64,000 bases of DNA from Anniella stebbinsi (lineage: Eukaryota; Chordata; Lepidosauria; Squamata; Anniellidae), in the NCBI GenBank assembly GCA_029215795.1, contig JARDYH010000002.1, forward strand, positions 109,614,501 to 109,678,500. The letters are read 5' to 3'. Shown here one piece after another: positions 1-11,660 of the stretch (its first letter is position 1; each line of letters begins with the position of its first letter). Made by a program: the position numbers and the translations under genes. The notes below the pieces were generated by a model. The model ran no database searches. It saw only the letters and a program-made list of their open reading frames with translations, and was not told where the DNA came from.

Positions 1-546
1 CTATGGTAAAGTTTCCACAGGCTGCTCTGGAGCAGGGCTGAGCAGGAAGTACATACCCCAATGTTTTGGACTTCAACTCCCAGCTTTCCTGATGATTGCC
101 CATGCTGGCAGGAGCTTCTGGGAGTCAAAGTCTGGAACATCTGGAGATCTACCTTCTGCCACCCCTGCTTTGTGGGACTCCCAATGTCCTCAAAAGGCCC
201 ATTGGCCTACTGTCTGACAACCTTGCTTTAGCCACTGCATTGCATCTTCATCCTTTTATCCTTTTTACTATTTGAATGACATTTTTGCCCATTTCCCCTT
301 CCTAACAATTCCATTTGAGACAATTACGTGAATTTCCACTCTTCCATAAGGAACTGAGGTCCCAGGTGACTTGTTCAAAGAGATCCTGGCTCTGCCGTAA
401 TCTGTTTCCACCTCTTACCTTTGCCTAAAGCTCCATTTTGCATTAAGCTTTTGGCTGGCAACAGCTGTAATGCCGCTCCTTCTTGCACTGGAGGAGCTGG
501 CACTATGGTTATCTATCTATTTATCATCTTTCTATCTATCTATTAC

Positions 547-758
547 ATTTATATACCACTTTATTTCCTCCGAGGAACTCAAGGCGGTGTACATAATCTT
601 CCTCCTCCCTATTTTATCCTCACAAAAACGGCTCTATGAGGTAGGTTGGGCTGAGAGTCTGTGAATGGCCCAGAGTCACCCAGTGAGCTTCCATGGCCGA
701 ATGGACCTGGATCTCCTGACTTCCAATCCAGTATTCTAGCCACTGCACTACACTGGCT
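547..758 (-). repeat. MIR-like SINE
   Basis: The stretch has the order typical of this family read in reverse: a start like TATACCACTTTATTTCC, a middle TATTTTATCCTCAC and GAGGTAGGTTGGGCTGAGAG, and an end with CACTGCACTACACTGGC. The same order recurs at 16523-16755, 32241-32479 and 33419-33602. Family naming is by memory of MIR and squamate SINE layouts. Confidence 0.65.
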
Positions 759-920
759 TCTTATGCCAGTGTTGCCCAGTTTCTGTGAAGGATGATACTG
801 GTATGGAAAGGAACCACATGGCACCAGAGTAATGAAAGGAGGGGGCCCTAGGAGTAAATAATTCTAGCATTGGCTATGTAGGAACGAGGTCTATTGCCCC
901 CCCCCTTTGACATTCTAGGA

Positions 921-1049
921 CAGGCTTCCCAAATCTGGTCCCCTCCAGAAATGTTAGACTGCAATTCCCATTATTCCCAGTCAGCATGGCCAATGATGGG
1001 AGTTACAGTCTGACACACTTGAAGGGCACCACATTGGAAAAAGCTGTTC
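921..1049. repeat. Palindromic fold-back repeat, CCAGATGTGTTGGACTACA family
   Basis: The left half (CAGGCTTCCCAAATCTGGTC) and right half (CACCACATTGGAAAAAGCTG) are degenerate reverse complements around a CCCAGTCAGCATGGCCAATG centre. The same palindrome recurs many times in this window, e.g. 7221-7364 and 26536-26636. Confidence 0.6.
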
Positions 1050-2993
1050 TAGGAGATGGCATCCAAAAATATTGTGGTTTCTTCCTCCCCAAGACTGTTC
1101 TCTTCCCCCACACATCCTCCATGAAAAAAAGAATGGCTGAGTATGTTCTTAAACAGCTCCGAAAAGATTTCATCCTCTAGTAACCTCCAGCCGTCTCTAG
1201 CCTGGCTCTCTCCTCAAGCCCTCTGGTGACAGGGAATTATTTTGCTTGTAGAACAAAAACGCTACAGGGAACATGTAACCGGAGAATCGGGCTAGAGAGC
1301 ATTGACCGACAGTAACCCCAGTGCCTTCATGTTTGGGAGAAGAATAGGAAGTGTTTCTTTCTTTCCCCTTCATAACTCTTCGAGCAGACTGGTATTCTGC
1401 CAAGTCAGGTCTGAGTTGCACGATAATAATGCTGAACGGCATGAAGGGAGAGAGGGAGTGAGAAGACCGTTCTTCATAGCATGCAGTATCTCTGCCATCT
1501 TCATTCTCTCCTTTCCCCCACTTCCCGCCCACCTCATCCTTCAATCTCTGTGGAGATTTATGGAGTTCTCCTTCCAGCCCTCTTGTTACGCTGAGTGTTT
1601 CTTGTCAGCAACTGAGCTAATCAACATTTTAAAAATATCAGGTGGCCTCTCACAGACCAGCATCTGCTGCTTTCCCTTGGGATCTGGCAATGTGAGGGAA
1701 TGTGAACTGCAAACTGAGGCAACAGTGCATTATTGCCTCCTTGTCTCAGAAGCAGTGCTTTGCTACCAGCTACCATTGGGTGAAGCCTTAGCAGCCATGT
1801 TGGTTCCACAGCTCAAGAGAAAGAAAAAAATAATTGACAAGGGAATGCACTTTTTATTTGGAATGAGGTCTTTTAAGGTGCAGGATTAAAACTTTTGAGT
1901 CCCAGCAGTCTCCTCCTCAGGTTGGATGGGGTGGTGGCGAGATATGTCCATCCATAACTATGTGTAGAGCATATAATTTAGGCAAGTGATTTTTCAAGCT
2001 ATTCCAGGGAATTTTGGGCTTCCTTGATGCTCATTATAGGCTCTTCAATGCGATAATTGATAATGGCAGATAAGGTTCCCTGAAAGATAGCTTCCCGTTG
2101 CTATTAACCAGTGTTCAAATTATGGGGGGACCCTTCATAAAACCCACAAGCTTGACACCTGACTCCTTTGAATTCTACACAAATCATGCTGCCTTATAGC
2201 CTTACAAAAACAGTAGCTAAGGGAACCATCACAAAAGGTAAAGGGGCCTGGCTGCCTGCCCCCCTGTAATTCTCTGGCCTTCTTGTAATTCAAGTACTAA
2301 ACATGGGTTAAGTAATGCAGAGCGAGAGACGTAGCTGTCCTCCTCAGCCAGACACATAGCCACAGAGGGATACAATGGTGAGTTCCAGGCCAGGGACCAT
2401 TGGATAGCGATAAGAGACCAGCACACACCCCAGAGTCTTCTAAAGCTGTATCCAAGCGGGCCTGTTACAAAAGATTGGCGTGGCTGGGTCCCTCCTGCCC
2501 TCCCTGTAATTGAGCCATTGTACAAAACTCAAAACCTGTTCAGCACTGCAGATGTTGGATATATTCTAGGGTTGAACAGGCTAACTCATGTGGGAAGCCA
2601 GAGTAGCGTTCATGAGGTATGAGTGGCGGGAGCTGGAAGGAAGCAGCACCCTTCTCCACCTGTGTATGGGCCTAAGAATTTTCTGTAACTATGTCAGAGC
2701 AGTGAGCTGAGGGTTCCAGCCAATGGGTTCAACTCTACTACCAAGTCTATATAACTATTATTCCTGTTTTGACTGTAATGGCTATCCCGGAACATCCCTA
2801 GTTGTAGCACTTTGGTAAGGACATTACCTCCACCCTCCTTACAGAAATATAGTCCCCAGAGTTCTTCGTGACTGTTAAGCTATAATATAGACATACCCTC
2901 TATAATTTTTGATTTGATGTTAATAATGGTAATGATAACAACGGTGATAATATTTTTAAATAATAATAATGTGGTTTCCTTATCACCTGGCAG

Positions 2994-3115
2994 GTGTGAA
3001 GGTCCAGGATTTCTTGGTTGACAACGAGACTTTCTCTGACTTCCTCCGTCACAATGCTTCCCTACCACAGTTTGTTGTAGATGAAATCCTGAATGCTGAG
3101 ATCAACCTCCAACAG
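2994..3115 (+). CDS. ABCA1: ABCA1 exon 6: extracellular domain 1
   Basis: 122 bp, the same length as human exon 6. It begins with the last two bases of a split codon, then reads VKVQDFLVDNETFSDFLRHN and ends in a complete codon before GTAAG. It belongs to the large extracellular domain 1 that helps form the apoA-I binding surface and lipid tunnel. A sequon N-A-S is present (HNAS). The second half (SLPQFVVDEILNAEINLQQ) is divergent from mammals. Confidence 0.96.
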
Positions 3116-3195
3116 GTAAGAAGCGTCCATCCTCATGTATAATATAAATTGTATACAGTCAGCAAGAAGAGCATTTAGAGAGATGTTGTTGGACC

Positions 3196-3293
3196 ATAGG
3201 TCTCATCATCCCCAGCCAGCATAACCAATGGTTGGGTTGATAGGAGTTGCAGTCTACTAATACCTGGGGGCCCAAGTTTGGGAAAGTCTGGTA
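3196..3293. repeat. Half of a fold-back repeat
   Basis: The right part of the CCAGATGTGTTGGACTACA palindrome family: CATCCCCAGCCAGCATAACC, GATAGGAGTTGCAGTC and GGGAAAGTCTG. It fills a third of the 294-bp intron 6. Confidence 0.5.
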
Positions 3294-3409
3294 CAGTTCT
3301 AATTCTTACTATCATACATCATAAAGGTGAAGCAGAAAATATTATTTTGCTTGAGTCCTAGGACTAATTTATGGATGGCATTTTGTAACTTCTGGAAAAA
3401 TGTTTCTAG

Positions 3410-3601
3410 GTCATGAAGTCTGGCTTCCAGATGAGGGTGAAAGACCTTTGCAATTCGACCAAGCTCTCAGAGTTCATCACCCCCCAAAACCCGATGTTAG
3501 ATATGGTCACTCGTGCCTTTTTTTGCTCCATCCCGAAGGAAACGTTCGCTTCTGCGGAGAGAACGTTTCAGGACAATATAGATTTCCTAAAGCCAATTAT
3601 G
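3410..3601 (+). CDS. ABCA1: ABCA1 exon 7: extracellular domain 1
   Basis: 192 bp, phase 0 to 0, starting VMKSGFQMRVKDLCNSTKLS after TAG and ending ..NIDFLKPIM before GTGAG. Human exon 7 is 177 bp as I recall it, so this one has about five extra codons, in the stretch around FITPQNPMLDMVTRAFF. Both cysteines of the human exon have counterparts (DLCNST, FFCSIP). The sequon NST is kept. This is the exon that holds the common human R219K variant; the region is known to tolerate change. Confidence 0.95.
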
Positions 3602-3748
3602 GTGAGTACGCTGGTTTTAGCATTTTTATTAGTATCCTCCAAGGTACAGTCCCAGGATTAAGACGGCAGAATATTGAGGTGTGATGTGTATACTTTAGTA
3701 TATGGTGGTGCAAAAAACCAAAAACATTCACACACCTCCCCGCCCCCA

Positions 3749-3770
3749 ACACACACACACACACACACAC
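3749..3770. repeat. (AC)n microsatellite
   Basis: An uninterrupted run of about 11 AC units. Confidence 0.95.
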
Positions 3771-4238
3771 GCACCCCTTCCATGTTACTTTATTTTTAAT
3801 GGATTTCTGGAGACCTGTGGCCAAGATTTGGCTAGGATTCCCGCCCCCCATAACTGCGTAATTCTGTAGCTGTGCAGGTTCTCCTAGACATAAGCAGCTC
3901 TCTGATTTTCCTGTCCTCTTGTCCCGTTTTTCTTCTCTCAGGCTTCTGCCGCTGCTCTTCTCCTCTTCCTCTCCCTCTTCTGAAGCCCTTCTTCTCCCAA
4001 CCATCATTCCCTACGTTCCCTTGCTCCCCTTGGCATGCTGTCTTCTCAGGCCCCCAGTGGTTGATTTCCTTTCCTAAGCTTCTCTGCCCGCCCTGCCTCT
4101 CTAAGCTCTGAGCAACTTACTCAGTGGTAGCCAGACCCCTTTTTTCCTGTCTCACCTCTCTGTGATATCAAGATAGCTCAGCCATTCGCCTCCACAGCTC
4201 CCCTGTCTGCATTACTGTATAAATTTGAAGTTTAATAA

Positions 4239-4595
4239 GGGCTGCCTCTACAAGAGGCATTTAAAGCTCTTTCAAGGCGCATTAAAAAAATTACCTCTAC
4301 AAGAACGGAGCGCAAATTGGGCGTAGAGGCGCGTTTTCGCTCCGATTATGCGCATTATCGAATGCGCGTTAAATAGCGAGTTTTATTTTGCTCCAGCCAT
4401 TAAAGCGCATTTTGCCTATGTGAACAAGCGATTCTCCGCATTAACTACTTGTAAAGCGCATTTGAAACAACCGGTAAGGTCACCCGTTGAGTGCTCAATT
4501 ACCTCCTGCATACAAGCATTTCCGATAAAACGCTTCAGCGAATATGCGCATAATCGGCTAACCAGGCGTAAAGCCGAATTCTTGTAGATGAGGCC
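4239..4595 (-). mobile_element. PIF/Harbinger-like MITE, full length, inverted copy
   Basis: 357 bp rich in GCGCATTA and its complement. It is the reverse complement of the element at 59371-59725, matching along its length, e.g. AATGCGCGTTAAATAGCGA and GTGAACAAGCGATT occur in both. Its outer ends GGGCTGCCTCTACAAG and CTTGTAGATGAGGCC are a degenerate inverted pair, and TAA precedes it. It has no coding capacity. The family assignment is inference from TIR and TAA flank. Confidence 0.65.
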
Positions 4596-5169
4596 AAGGA
4601 CCGTCTATTAGCCATGATGATGGATTTGTGGTCAAAGCTGCCAGCTGTGACCTCAACGTTTTATGAGCTGGTATTTAGATACATCTCAGTCTTCCAACAG
4701 CCATCTACAACCAATTGTCTGATCCAGCAGCGGAGAAACGGGGGAAGACTGAATTTGCCTCTATTCCAAGCAGTGTCCTATGGATCATGAGCCATGGACA
4801 ATCTGGCCATCAGATTTTGAATGTATGCATTTTAACTTGTATTGCTCTCTGAGCCATCAGGGCTTTGGTCTTAACGTGCTGAATATGGATCGTTTTCTAT
4901 CAACCATATCACGAGTGAGGGTCCAGAGATAAAGCGCTGGGCTTCAGCTTGCAGCTATTGATAAGCTCCTTTCTGATCAGCAAAAGAAACTTGGGGAAAT
5001 CTCTGCTAGTGTTGCAAGTTAGCATGATTTTTCTTGCAAAACTAGTCCTGTGGCAAGTGTGTGCATGGGTTTGCATCTGTCTGTCTGATGCCTAACACTT
5101 TTCAACACCCCACTAATACCACTCTGTCAGGAACAGTACCATATAAGTAATGTACCTAAATTTATAAAT

Positions 5170-5255
5170 ATGATGGCTCAGCTTTCTGGCTGGAGTTGAT
5201 GGGAGTTGTAATCTCACACATCTGGAGGGCCCCAGAGTTGGAGGAGACTGTTCTA
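5170..5255. repeat. Half of a fold-back repeat
   Basis: It carries GATGGGAGTTGTAATCTCAC and ACATCTGGAGGGCCCCAGAG, the right arm of the family at 921-1049. Confidence 0.5.
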
Positions 5256-5806
5256 GAAAAGGGGAAAGGGAAGAAGAGATATATTAAAGCCAGGAGAACA
5301 GCCTTGATGAGTCAAACCTATGGCCCACCCTCAGGCATCTGTGGCTGCTTGCAATATAACCCGAATTTTACAATGATTATGCTGTACTAAACGCAATACT
5401 GGACAAAGGAGTAGGAACTTACTCTGAGTCATGAGTTGTTTGTAGTCATTTCCTAATCTTTCATTTCCAGTTTCAGTACAAAACCTGAGTGGGGGCCGGG
5501 GGGCTAGAAATAAGTGGTGTTGGTGTTGGCGATGATGATGATGATATTAGTACTGCTAATAATAATAATAATGATTATAAGGATGAGATGATGATGGCAT
5601 TCCCTGCTTATCACTCAAAAGGCTTACAACAATTCAAATCCACCATGTGTTGCCCAGCAGAGGCCCACATACTTGTGTCCTGCTAGGTGGAACTTCCCTT
5701 CCCCAAATCTAGATGTCTCTCTTGGCTTTATTCTCAGAGATGGAGAAGGGAGGCATTGGAGTGGGTGGTGATATTCCCAGCCCTCTCCCTAGTCCTCCTG
5801 TTCCAT

Positions 5807-5807
<1 letters not shown>

Positions 5808-5835
<28 letters not shown>
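5808..5835. repeat. (CTG)n trinucleotide repeat
   Basis: About nine CTG units followed by CTCCTCCTCCTC, intronic. Confidence 0.95.
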
Positions 5836-5837
<2 letters not shown>

Positions 5838-6048
5838 TCCTCCTCAGTTTGTGTGGTAACTAATCTCACGCTCCTGTTTCCTTTTGATTGGCCAAAACAG
5901 AGTGGTGGGGGCAGATGTGACTAAAGGGCTGCTGATCTTGAATGTACATGCTTCCAGAAGTCAGATAGAGGATATTCATCTGTCCTCTCACAGCTAAACA
6001 CTGCTCGTTTCTAATACATGAACACTGAGGGCCTCTCAGTATCAGGAA

Positions 6049-6222
6049 GGGGCCATAGCTCATTGTGATAGGACATATGCTTGGCATGCAGAAGGTCCCA
6101 GGTTCGATCCCCAGCTTCTCCAGGTAGGGCAAAGAAAAGAATCCTGTCTGGAACCCTGGAGAACCATTGCTGCCAGCCAGTGTTGCCAATACTGGGCTAA
6201 GGCAGCTTCATACGTTCCTATG
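6049..6222 (+). repeat. tRNA-derived SINE
   Basis: It begins GGGGCCATAGCTCATTGTGA, a tRNA-like head. A B box GGTTCGATCC follows, then AACCCTGGAGAACCATTGCT and the ending CAGCTTCATACGTTCCTATG. Near-identical layout at 40768-40950. I know this type from squamate genomes. Confidence 0.8.
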
Positions 6223-6614
6223 AAAAACACGATACTAAAACCAGCCCTCTCCAGATAGCAGTGTGGTTACTTCAGATAGCTCTCCTAGCTATTAGAAACC
6301 ACTCAAGTAGGCCAGATGGGTGGGAAGAGTCATGGACTGTAAGAAAGTAGGGTTGGGTATTTGCGGGAAATCCTCGTGAGGACTTCTAATCCAGAACCTT
6401 TTACTGTACTGTGTGGGTGTCATTCTAAATGATAGCTGTGGTGAGTGGCTGTGATTCATGCTTCACCCACAAAGGCCACAAGGGAAGTTGGAACAGCTTT
6501 CAAAGCCTCTGTGTGTGTGTGTGTTTTTTCTGAATAATTTGGGCAACACTTTATTGTTGGCACAGCATGAATGGAATACTGAAAAATGCCAGCTGGGATG
6601 CATCTAAAACACAG

Positions 6615-6742
6615 AAGGGCTGTAGCCAAGTGGTAGAGCATATGCTTTACACACAGAAGGTCCCAGGTCCAATCCTGGGCATCTGCAGATAAGGCTGGGA
6701 AAGACCCCGATCTGAAACCTCAGAAAGCCACAGCCAGTCACC
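6615..6742 (+). repeat. tRNA-derived SINE, 3' truncated
   Basis: The head AGGGCTGTAGCCAAGTGGTA, the B-box-like GGTCCAATCC and the body GCTGGGAAAGACCCCGATCT match the SINE at 6049-6222. It runs directly into a fold-back repeat. Confidence 0.75.
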
Positions 6743-6748
6743 GGAGAT

Positions 6749-6832
6749 CAGCCTTCCCCAACCTGGTGTCCTCCAGATGTGTTGCCCTACAACTCCCAGA
6801 AGCCTCCAGCCAGCATAGCTTTTACCCCTGTA
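6749..6832. repeat. Fold-back repeat, left arm
   Basis: CAGCCTTCCCCAACCTGGTG and CCAGATGTGTTGCCCTACAA are the canonical left arm of the common palindromic family; the right arm is missing. Confidence 0.6.
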
Positions 6833-7123
6833 ATTCTGTTTCAAAAACAAACTGTGATATCCCGATTCTGCTGAAATATCTCGGGATTTTCTACCGTGTA
6901 CAGGTGGAAGTCACACTACAAATCACCCACTAGAGGGCGCTGTCCCATTCAGGGCTATGAGCAGGGAGAGGAAGGGAAGGTTTCCATTATAGACCATGTG
7001 GTCGCCCCTCTCCAGCTGTGTAATGCCACCCCATTATGATTGCGCAAGAGAAGCAGGAAGCAAAGTCCCGGTAAGGAAACACGATTTCCCCTTAATCCAA
7101 AGAAGCCCATTAGGTAGAGTTAC

Positions 7124-7124
<1 letters not shown>

Positions 7125-7154
<30 letters not shown>
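7125..7154. repeat. (GT)n microsatellite
   Basis: About 15 GT units, uninterrupted. Confidence 0.95.
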
Positions 7155-7157
<3 letters not shown>

Positions 7158-7220
7158 TGTGCTTCTTTTACTTTCCCATGCCGGGGGTAAAGAAATCCAG
7201 AGAAACATCATATACTAGGG

Positions 7221-7364
7221 CAGACTTCCTGAACCTGGCACCCTCCAGATGTGTTGGGCCACACCCATTATCCCCAGTCAGTATGACCAATGAGTATGCT
7301 GACTGGGGACCATGGGAACTGTAGTCCCAACACATCTGGAAGGTTTCTGGTTTGGGAAGGGTGT
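7221..7364. repeat. Fold-back repeat, both arms
   Basis: The left arm has CCTCCAGATGTGTTGGGCC and the right arm GTCCCAACACATCTGGAAGG, in inverted orientation around CCAATGAGTATGCTGACTGG. It is a fairly complete palindrome. Confidence 0.7.
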
Positions 7365-7449
7365 ACTAAGGGCTCTATTTCATATGTTTTTGTGGGTGGG
7401 AGAAGGATTATTAAGTGAGGTGAACAGGTCCAATCTTGGGGACATTACA

Positions 7450-7470
7450 ACACACACACACACACACACA
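7450..7470. repeat. (CA)n microsatellite
   Basis: About ten CA units. Confidence 0.95.
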
Positions 7471-7849
7471 AAACGCTATTTTGCAAACGTTTGTTGGGAT
7501 TATTGTCTTTTCTGTACATCCCATAGTAATTGTAGCTGTGTTATCAATGCAGGACAAAGCAGTCACACTTTCTTAAAGGAAACAGATCTGTTGCGTTTGG
7601 CCACTACATCGGCCCATTGCATATAATTGTTTCTGTAACTTTAGGAAGTTTGTAGTGAGGTGGCCTGAGAAATAGGTGCTTATGAGGAGTGATCAGAAAC
7701 ACATGGAGAAAGGGGAAGGGGGGCTGCCCCACCGTTCTCACTGAAGGGAATCGTTTTTGAGTGAGTCGTAGCTTCAGTTTTTGACTTGTAATCCTTGATA
7801 AAAACTTCCCCCTTTCTTTGGGTGTTTCTGAATGAGGCTTTGGTAACGC

Positions 7850-8010
7850 CATCGCGCTGCCTCTTTCACAGAATTTTATTGGGGGTTCAGACGGAATCGC
7901 CTTCCACGCCTCGCCCTCTCATGTTTTCCCACCTCTTCTTCCGTCTTCCTAGCACGCAAATCCGTTCAGGAAAACAAGACGCAATGGCTGTAAAATGCCT
8001 TCTGATTATT
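7850..8010. repeat. Unnamed interspersed repeat, copy 1
   Basis: It aligns by eye with 59760-59950 in the same orientation: TTGGGGGTTCAGACGGAATC here against TGGGGGAGTCCAGATGAC there, then CCACCTCTTCTTCCGTCTT against CCACCGCTTCTTCCGACTT. It is an old, diverged family that I cannot name. Confidence 0.45.
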
Positions 8011-8202
8011 AGCAGTAGGAGCCCTGCATCTGGAAGCACTCCGTCTTTAAAATGGGAACGTTAATTTTTGTGAACTGCCCGGAGAGCTTTGGCCAAGGGG
8101 CGCTATAATATAATGAATGGAATTAATGGTCCTGTTGATTCCTGTTCCCTTCTTCTTGTTATTTACAGTGATTTAAAACTAAATCCCCATTTATCATTTC
8201 AG

Positions 8203-8289
8203 ACAGGAATCGCCTTCAATTCAACGTTGCAGGATCTGAAGGCAACCGTGGAGACTTTGATGGGGAGTGTCGGAAAGCTGCTTAGGGAG
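8203..8289 (+). CDS. ABCA1: ABCA1 exon 8: extracellular domain 1
   Basis: 87 bp, 29 codons, starting TGIAFNSTLQDLKATVETLM and ending GKLLRE before GTAAG. Human exon 8 is 93 bp by my recall, so two codons fewer. It keeps the sequon N-S-T. This is a predicted helical piece of extracellular domain 1 and it sits alone between introns of 4.6 and 7.7 kb. Confidence 0.93.
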
Positions 8290-9692
8290 GTAAGATGTAC
8301 CTTCCATTCCCTTTTCTCTGGTCATGGGTTCAGTCTTGCTGTATATTTAGATGTCCAAATGATTGTGAACTTGGGCCGTTCTGTGGAGTCAGTGGCCACG
8401 TTGGTGCATCACGCTAAACCCATGTGGCTTAGCATGATGTGCACGGGTTGCAGCGAGCCTCAAGCTCATGGACACACCAATCCATTCTTCTCCTGGCAGG
8501 CAGGAGGACTTTGGAAGCATTGACTTTCGGTTTGAATGAACCATAGTTTCCTGTTCCATCTAAACCAGGATAGTGGTTTACACTAACTATGGTCAGTTTC
8601 AAAATAAGCCAACCTCCATGGTTTCAGAACCTAGTGTGTGTGGAGCGCTGGCTCAAGGTTTTAGAGGGCAAGACACCCTCAGCGGGCCGCTTCCCTCAGT
8701 GAGTCTACCTTCTCACCAGCAGCTAATGCTCCTGATCATCTTTTGGATTGTCGCTACCGCTTGCCTGGTTGACAGGCAAGGATCCGGTGAGCCAGTAGGC
8801 TATGGCATTTACCGCTCCTCCTTCTCACCGCCACTGTTGTCTGGGCCAGAGTGCAAGGCAGGTGGAGAAGCAGGTTGCCATGGAGAAGAGGAAGAGCGTA
8901 GCCAGGGGGCTCTTGTCAGTGGGCCCCTGCTTGGGTATAGGCCCTCGGCAGGTGCCTGACCTTGGCGCCAGCCGGGTATGTGTGTATATAGACACACACA
9001 TACATATACACACACACCAAGATAGGAAATCGTGTGAAATGTGGAGGAGATTACTTGAGCTGGTGGTGAGATTGATTGGAAATGGAGGGTTCTTATTTGG
9101 GAAATGGAGGCTTCTTATTTTTGGCCAGTCTTGCTCTTCAAGCCCTTGGAATGAGTTGGACGTTACGCTGCACGTTCTTTGCTGAGCAAATGAGCTCTCT
9201 CTAGTGGAACTTTTATGCAAAGTGCTTTTTTTGCCATGTTAAAAATCCCCCCCTTTTAAAAGTAGCAGTTCTAAGCGAATGATGGAGGGGGAGGCAGAGA
9301 GACGGATATCTTACGTACTCCTATTGTTCTTTCTTATTTACTTAGCGCTCACCAGTCTTAGAGCTTTGAGGCCCTGAACTATAGTAACCTCTCAGCTGAG
9401 CCACCTCAGGTCACTCAAGGTTATTGAGAATTTTACTTCTGCAAAGCAGAGAAAATGCGGGAGGCTTAGCCCACTATCCTCTCTTTTCCCTATTTTTTAT
9501 TGCCCGGGAGGAGGTTGCCCTCTGTTGAATTCTAGAACCTGCAACACCTTTCTTGGCCGGAAAATCGAAGTTAGCAGAAAAATCTGGTTGGAATCTAAGA
9601 TAAAACTGCAGCCAATTAAACTGCCCTAACAGTTTGCCTGGGGCTTTTTTGGTTACAGCTGTTTCCTGTTACATCATTTAAACATCGATCGT

Positions 9693-9731
9693 GTTTCTTT
9701 CTCTTTTCTTTCTTTCTTTCTTTTTTTCTTG
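9693..9731. repeat. TTTC-rich simple repeat
   Basis: A pyrimidine tract built of TTTC units, slightly interrupted. Confidence 0.8.
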
Positions 9732-9909
9732 TCTGGCGGTAGAAACAAAAATGCATCGAAAGCATGTGACATTCTCTTTTGCTGATGTGGCTGTAAACGG
9801 CCCTGCGGAGGAATGTGACTTTTCTTTGGCAGTTGTCCCCAGTAGCGCTCAATACCTTTCCTCCCTTCCTATTCAAGTTTAAAACAAAGGCTGCGGTTTG
9901 GCGTTGCGC

Positions 9910-9930
9910 TGTGTGTGTGTGTGTGTGTGT
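9910..9930. repeat. (GT)n microsatellite
   Basis: Ten GT units followed by AGCATG. Confidence 0.95.
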
Positions 9931-10487
9931 AGCATGCAAACCACTCTTCACCGCGTGACCAAAACTTGCTCTCCATGGCGTGGCTTGCTAAATTCCCCGT
10001 GACAGATACACACAGGCACGGAGGCTTTAATTCCTGCATTTCATCTCCCCAGAAGTGGGGTGGGCATTGAGTTAGTGGGGCTGCCATCTGTTCAGGGGTG
10101 GGGGGATAAAGCCTCCGAGCCTCACTAATATGCGTATGCTAAATTTAAATGTATGCAAATTTTAAGGCTTAACACAGAGGCCCATAAAACTAGCAAAAAG
10201 CATGGCCGTGTGGCGACCGTAACCAGCCGGTTTCTATGAAGCTGGTCAGACTGTTTAAAACTGAGCAGCTGGAACACAAGACAGTTATTTAGAACATATC
10301 TTATGAGGATTTCATTGAAGTAAAAGTTGTTCTGTAATTCCTCCTCTAAGCAACGCTAATGTTTAGGAAACGGTTAATAAGCTGCCATTGGTGTGGCTCT
10401 TAACTCTGCCTCACACTGCAGCCGGTGAACTAGCCCTCTTTGTTTCTTAATTATGGCATTGCAAGTACTTTGTTTTAATTGAGTGTA

Positions 10488-10594
10488 GGGCCCAATCCTA
10501 TGCACATTTAGACAGGAAAAGAAGTCATATAACTGCCAGCATGGCTGGCTGGGGGGTGCGGGAGTTGTAGGATTTATTGCATAGGATTGCGCCC
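10488..10594. repeat. Small inverted-repeat element (CAATCCTATGCA ends)
   Basis: The 5' end GGGCCCAATCCTATGCA and the 3' end TGCATAGGATTGCGCCC are reverse complements. Related sequence with the same ends recurs at 50584-50676, 51270-51348 and 60705-60812. It looks like a non-autonomous DNA element. Confidence 0.6.
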
Positions 10595-10604
10595 TTAATG
10601 TATT

Positions 10605-10676
10605 TTCTTTGTAAACCGCTTAGAGATGGTATGGTAAGTATGGTAAGCGGCATATAAATCTATTAAATAAATAAAT
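10605..10676 (+). repeat. LINE-type 3' tail
   Basis: GTAAACCGCTTAGAGATGG, then GCGGCATATAAATCTATTAA and an ATAAATAAAT end. The same motif order (ACCGCCCAGAGAGCTTTGG, then TATAGAAATGTAATAA) recurs at 11895-11965 and 41680-41740. I regard it as the 3' end of an L2/CR1-like element or a SINE using it. Confidence 0.6.
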
Positions 10677-11265
10677 GACAACAACTAGCCTTCCTGTGTT
10701 CAGAAGCCTCCAAGTGACTGTAGCAGCAGCTGTTAGAAATGAGAACTGCAAGCACCCTTTTCTCTCCCCCCACCCCAGTATATCCCACCGCATTCAACTG
10801 TTCATTTGTTTATTCACTCCCGGCACTACCTGACAGCAGAGAAAAACAAGGAAGTCCTAGCAAAGAGAAGATGCAGTGTGTTGCCTATGTCCCACTTTGC
10901 TCTTAGGAGAAGCCAGGTGCAGCCAGAGAGTTAGTGAACAAGTGGCCGTGGGCGATAACTCTGAAAGGAAGCTCTCTGCTGGTGCCTGTAGTTCTTGGCT
11001 CTTTATTTTATTTGTTTTAGGAACTTCTAAGCTGCCTTTCAAAATATAAATATCTTTCCAAAGCAGCAGACAAAATACAATTAAAAACAAGCAAACAAAC
11101 AGGATCAACAATAAACATACTACACTCATTCTCTAAGGCTCTCCTCCAGGTGCCTCCTCTGAGGGAGGCTCAGAAAATGGCAATAAGGGAGAGGGCCTTC
11201 TCTGTTGTGGCTCCCTGATAATCTCCCCAGCGAAACCTGCCTGGTGCCAACATTGCTAAAAATAT

Positions 11266-11660
11266 AAGAACATAAGAAGTGCCATGCTGGATCAGACCAA
11301 AGGTCCATCTAGTCCAGCAGTCTGCTCACACAGTGGCCAACCAGCTGTTGACCAGCGACCAACAAAGCAGGACATGGTGCAACAGCACCCTCCCACCCAT
11401 GATCCCCAGCAACTGGTGCACACAGGCCTACTACCTCGGATACTGGAGGTAGCACACAACCATCAGGGTTAGTAGCCATTGATAGTCTTCTCCTCCATGA
11501 ATTTATCCAACCTCTTTTTAAAGCCATTCAAATTGGTGGCCATCACTACGTCTTGTGTTTGTGAATTCCATGATATTTCTATGCGCTGTGTGAAGATGTA
11601 CTTCCTTTTATTTGTCCTGAATCTCATGAGATGACTCCGGGTTCTAGTATTTTGAGAGAA
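11266..11660 (+). repeat. Interspersed repeat (AAGAACATAAGAAG family), long copy
   Basis: It contains AAGAACATAAGAAGTGCCAT, GGTCCATCTAGTCCAGCAGT, AACAGCACCCTCCCACCCAT and GCGCTGTGTGAAGATGTACT. Shorter copies with the same order occur at 29725-29865 and 47125-47290. Confidence 0.65.

Larger units (their letters stand above)
1..2993 (+). other. ABCA1: ABCA1 intron 5 (3' part)
   Basis: Non-coding. It holds a MIR-like SINE (547-758) and a fold-back repeat (921-1049). The longest open frame (1302-1889, 195 codons) has no recognisable domain or splice context and is treated as chance. I see nothing else between 1050 and 2993. The acceptor is the AG at 2992-2993. Confidence 0.85.
3602..8202 (+). 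other. ABCA1: ABCA1 intron 7
   Basis: Repeat-rich, no gene seen. It contains CA and TG microsatellites, a CTG run, a full-length TAA-flanked MITE (4239-4595), two tRNA-derived SINEs, fold-back repeats and a diverged repeat at 7850-8010. From about 4600 to 5160 I see nothing recognisable. Confidence 0.85.

Noticed and set aside
1302..1889. 195-codon open frame on the + strand in intron 5
   Set aside because: No recognisable domain, no splice sites that would join it to ABCA1 exons in frame, and composition like the surrounding intron. Such frames arise by chance in a 64-kb window.
6049..6222. Possible tRNA gene
   Set aside because: A tRNA-like head and B box are present, but there is no complete cloverleaf and the sequence continues into a SINE body shared with other copies here.
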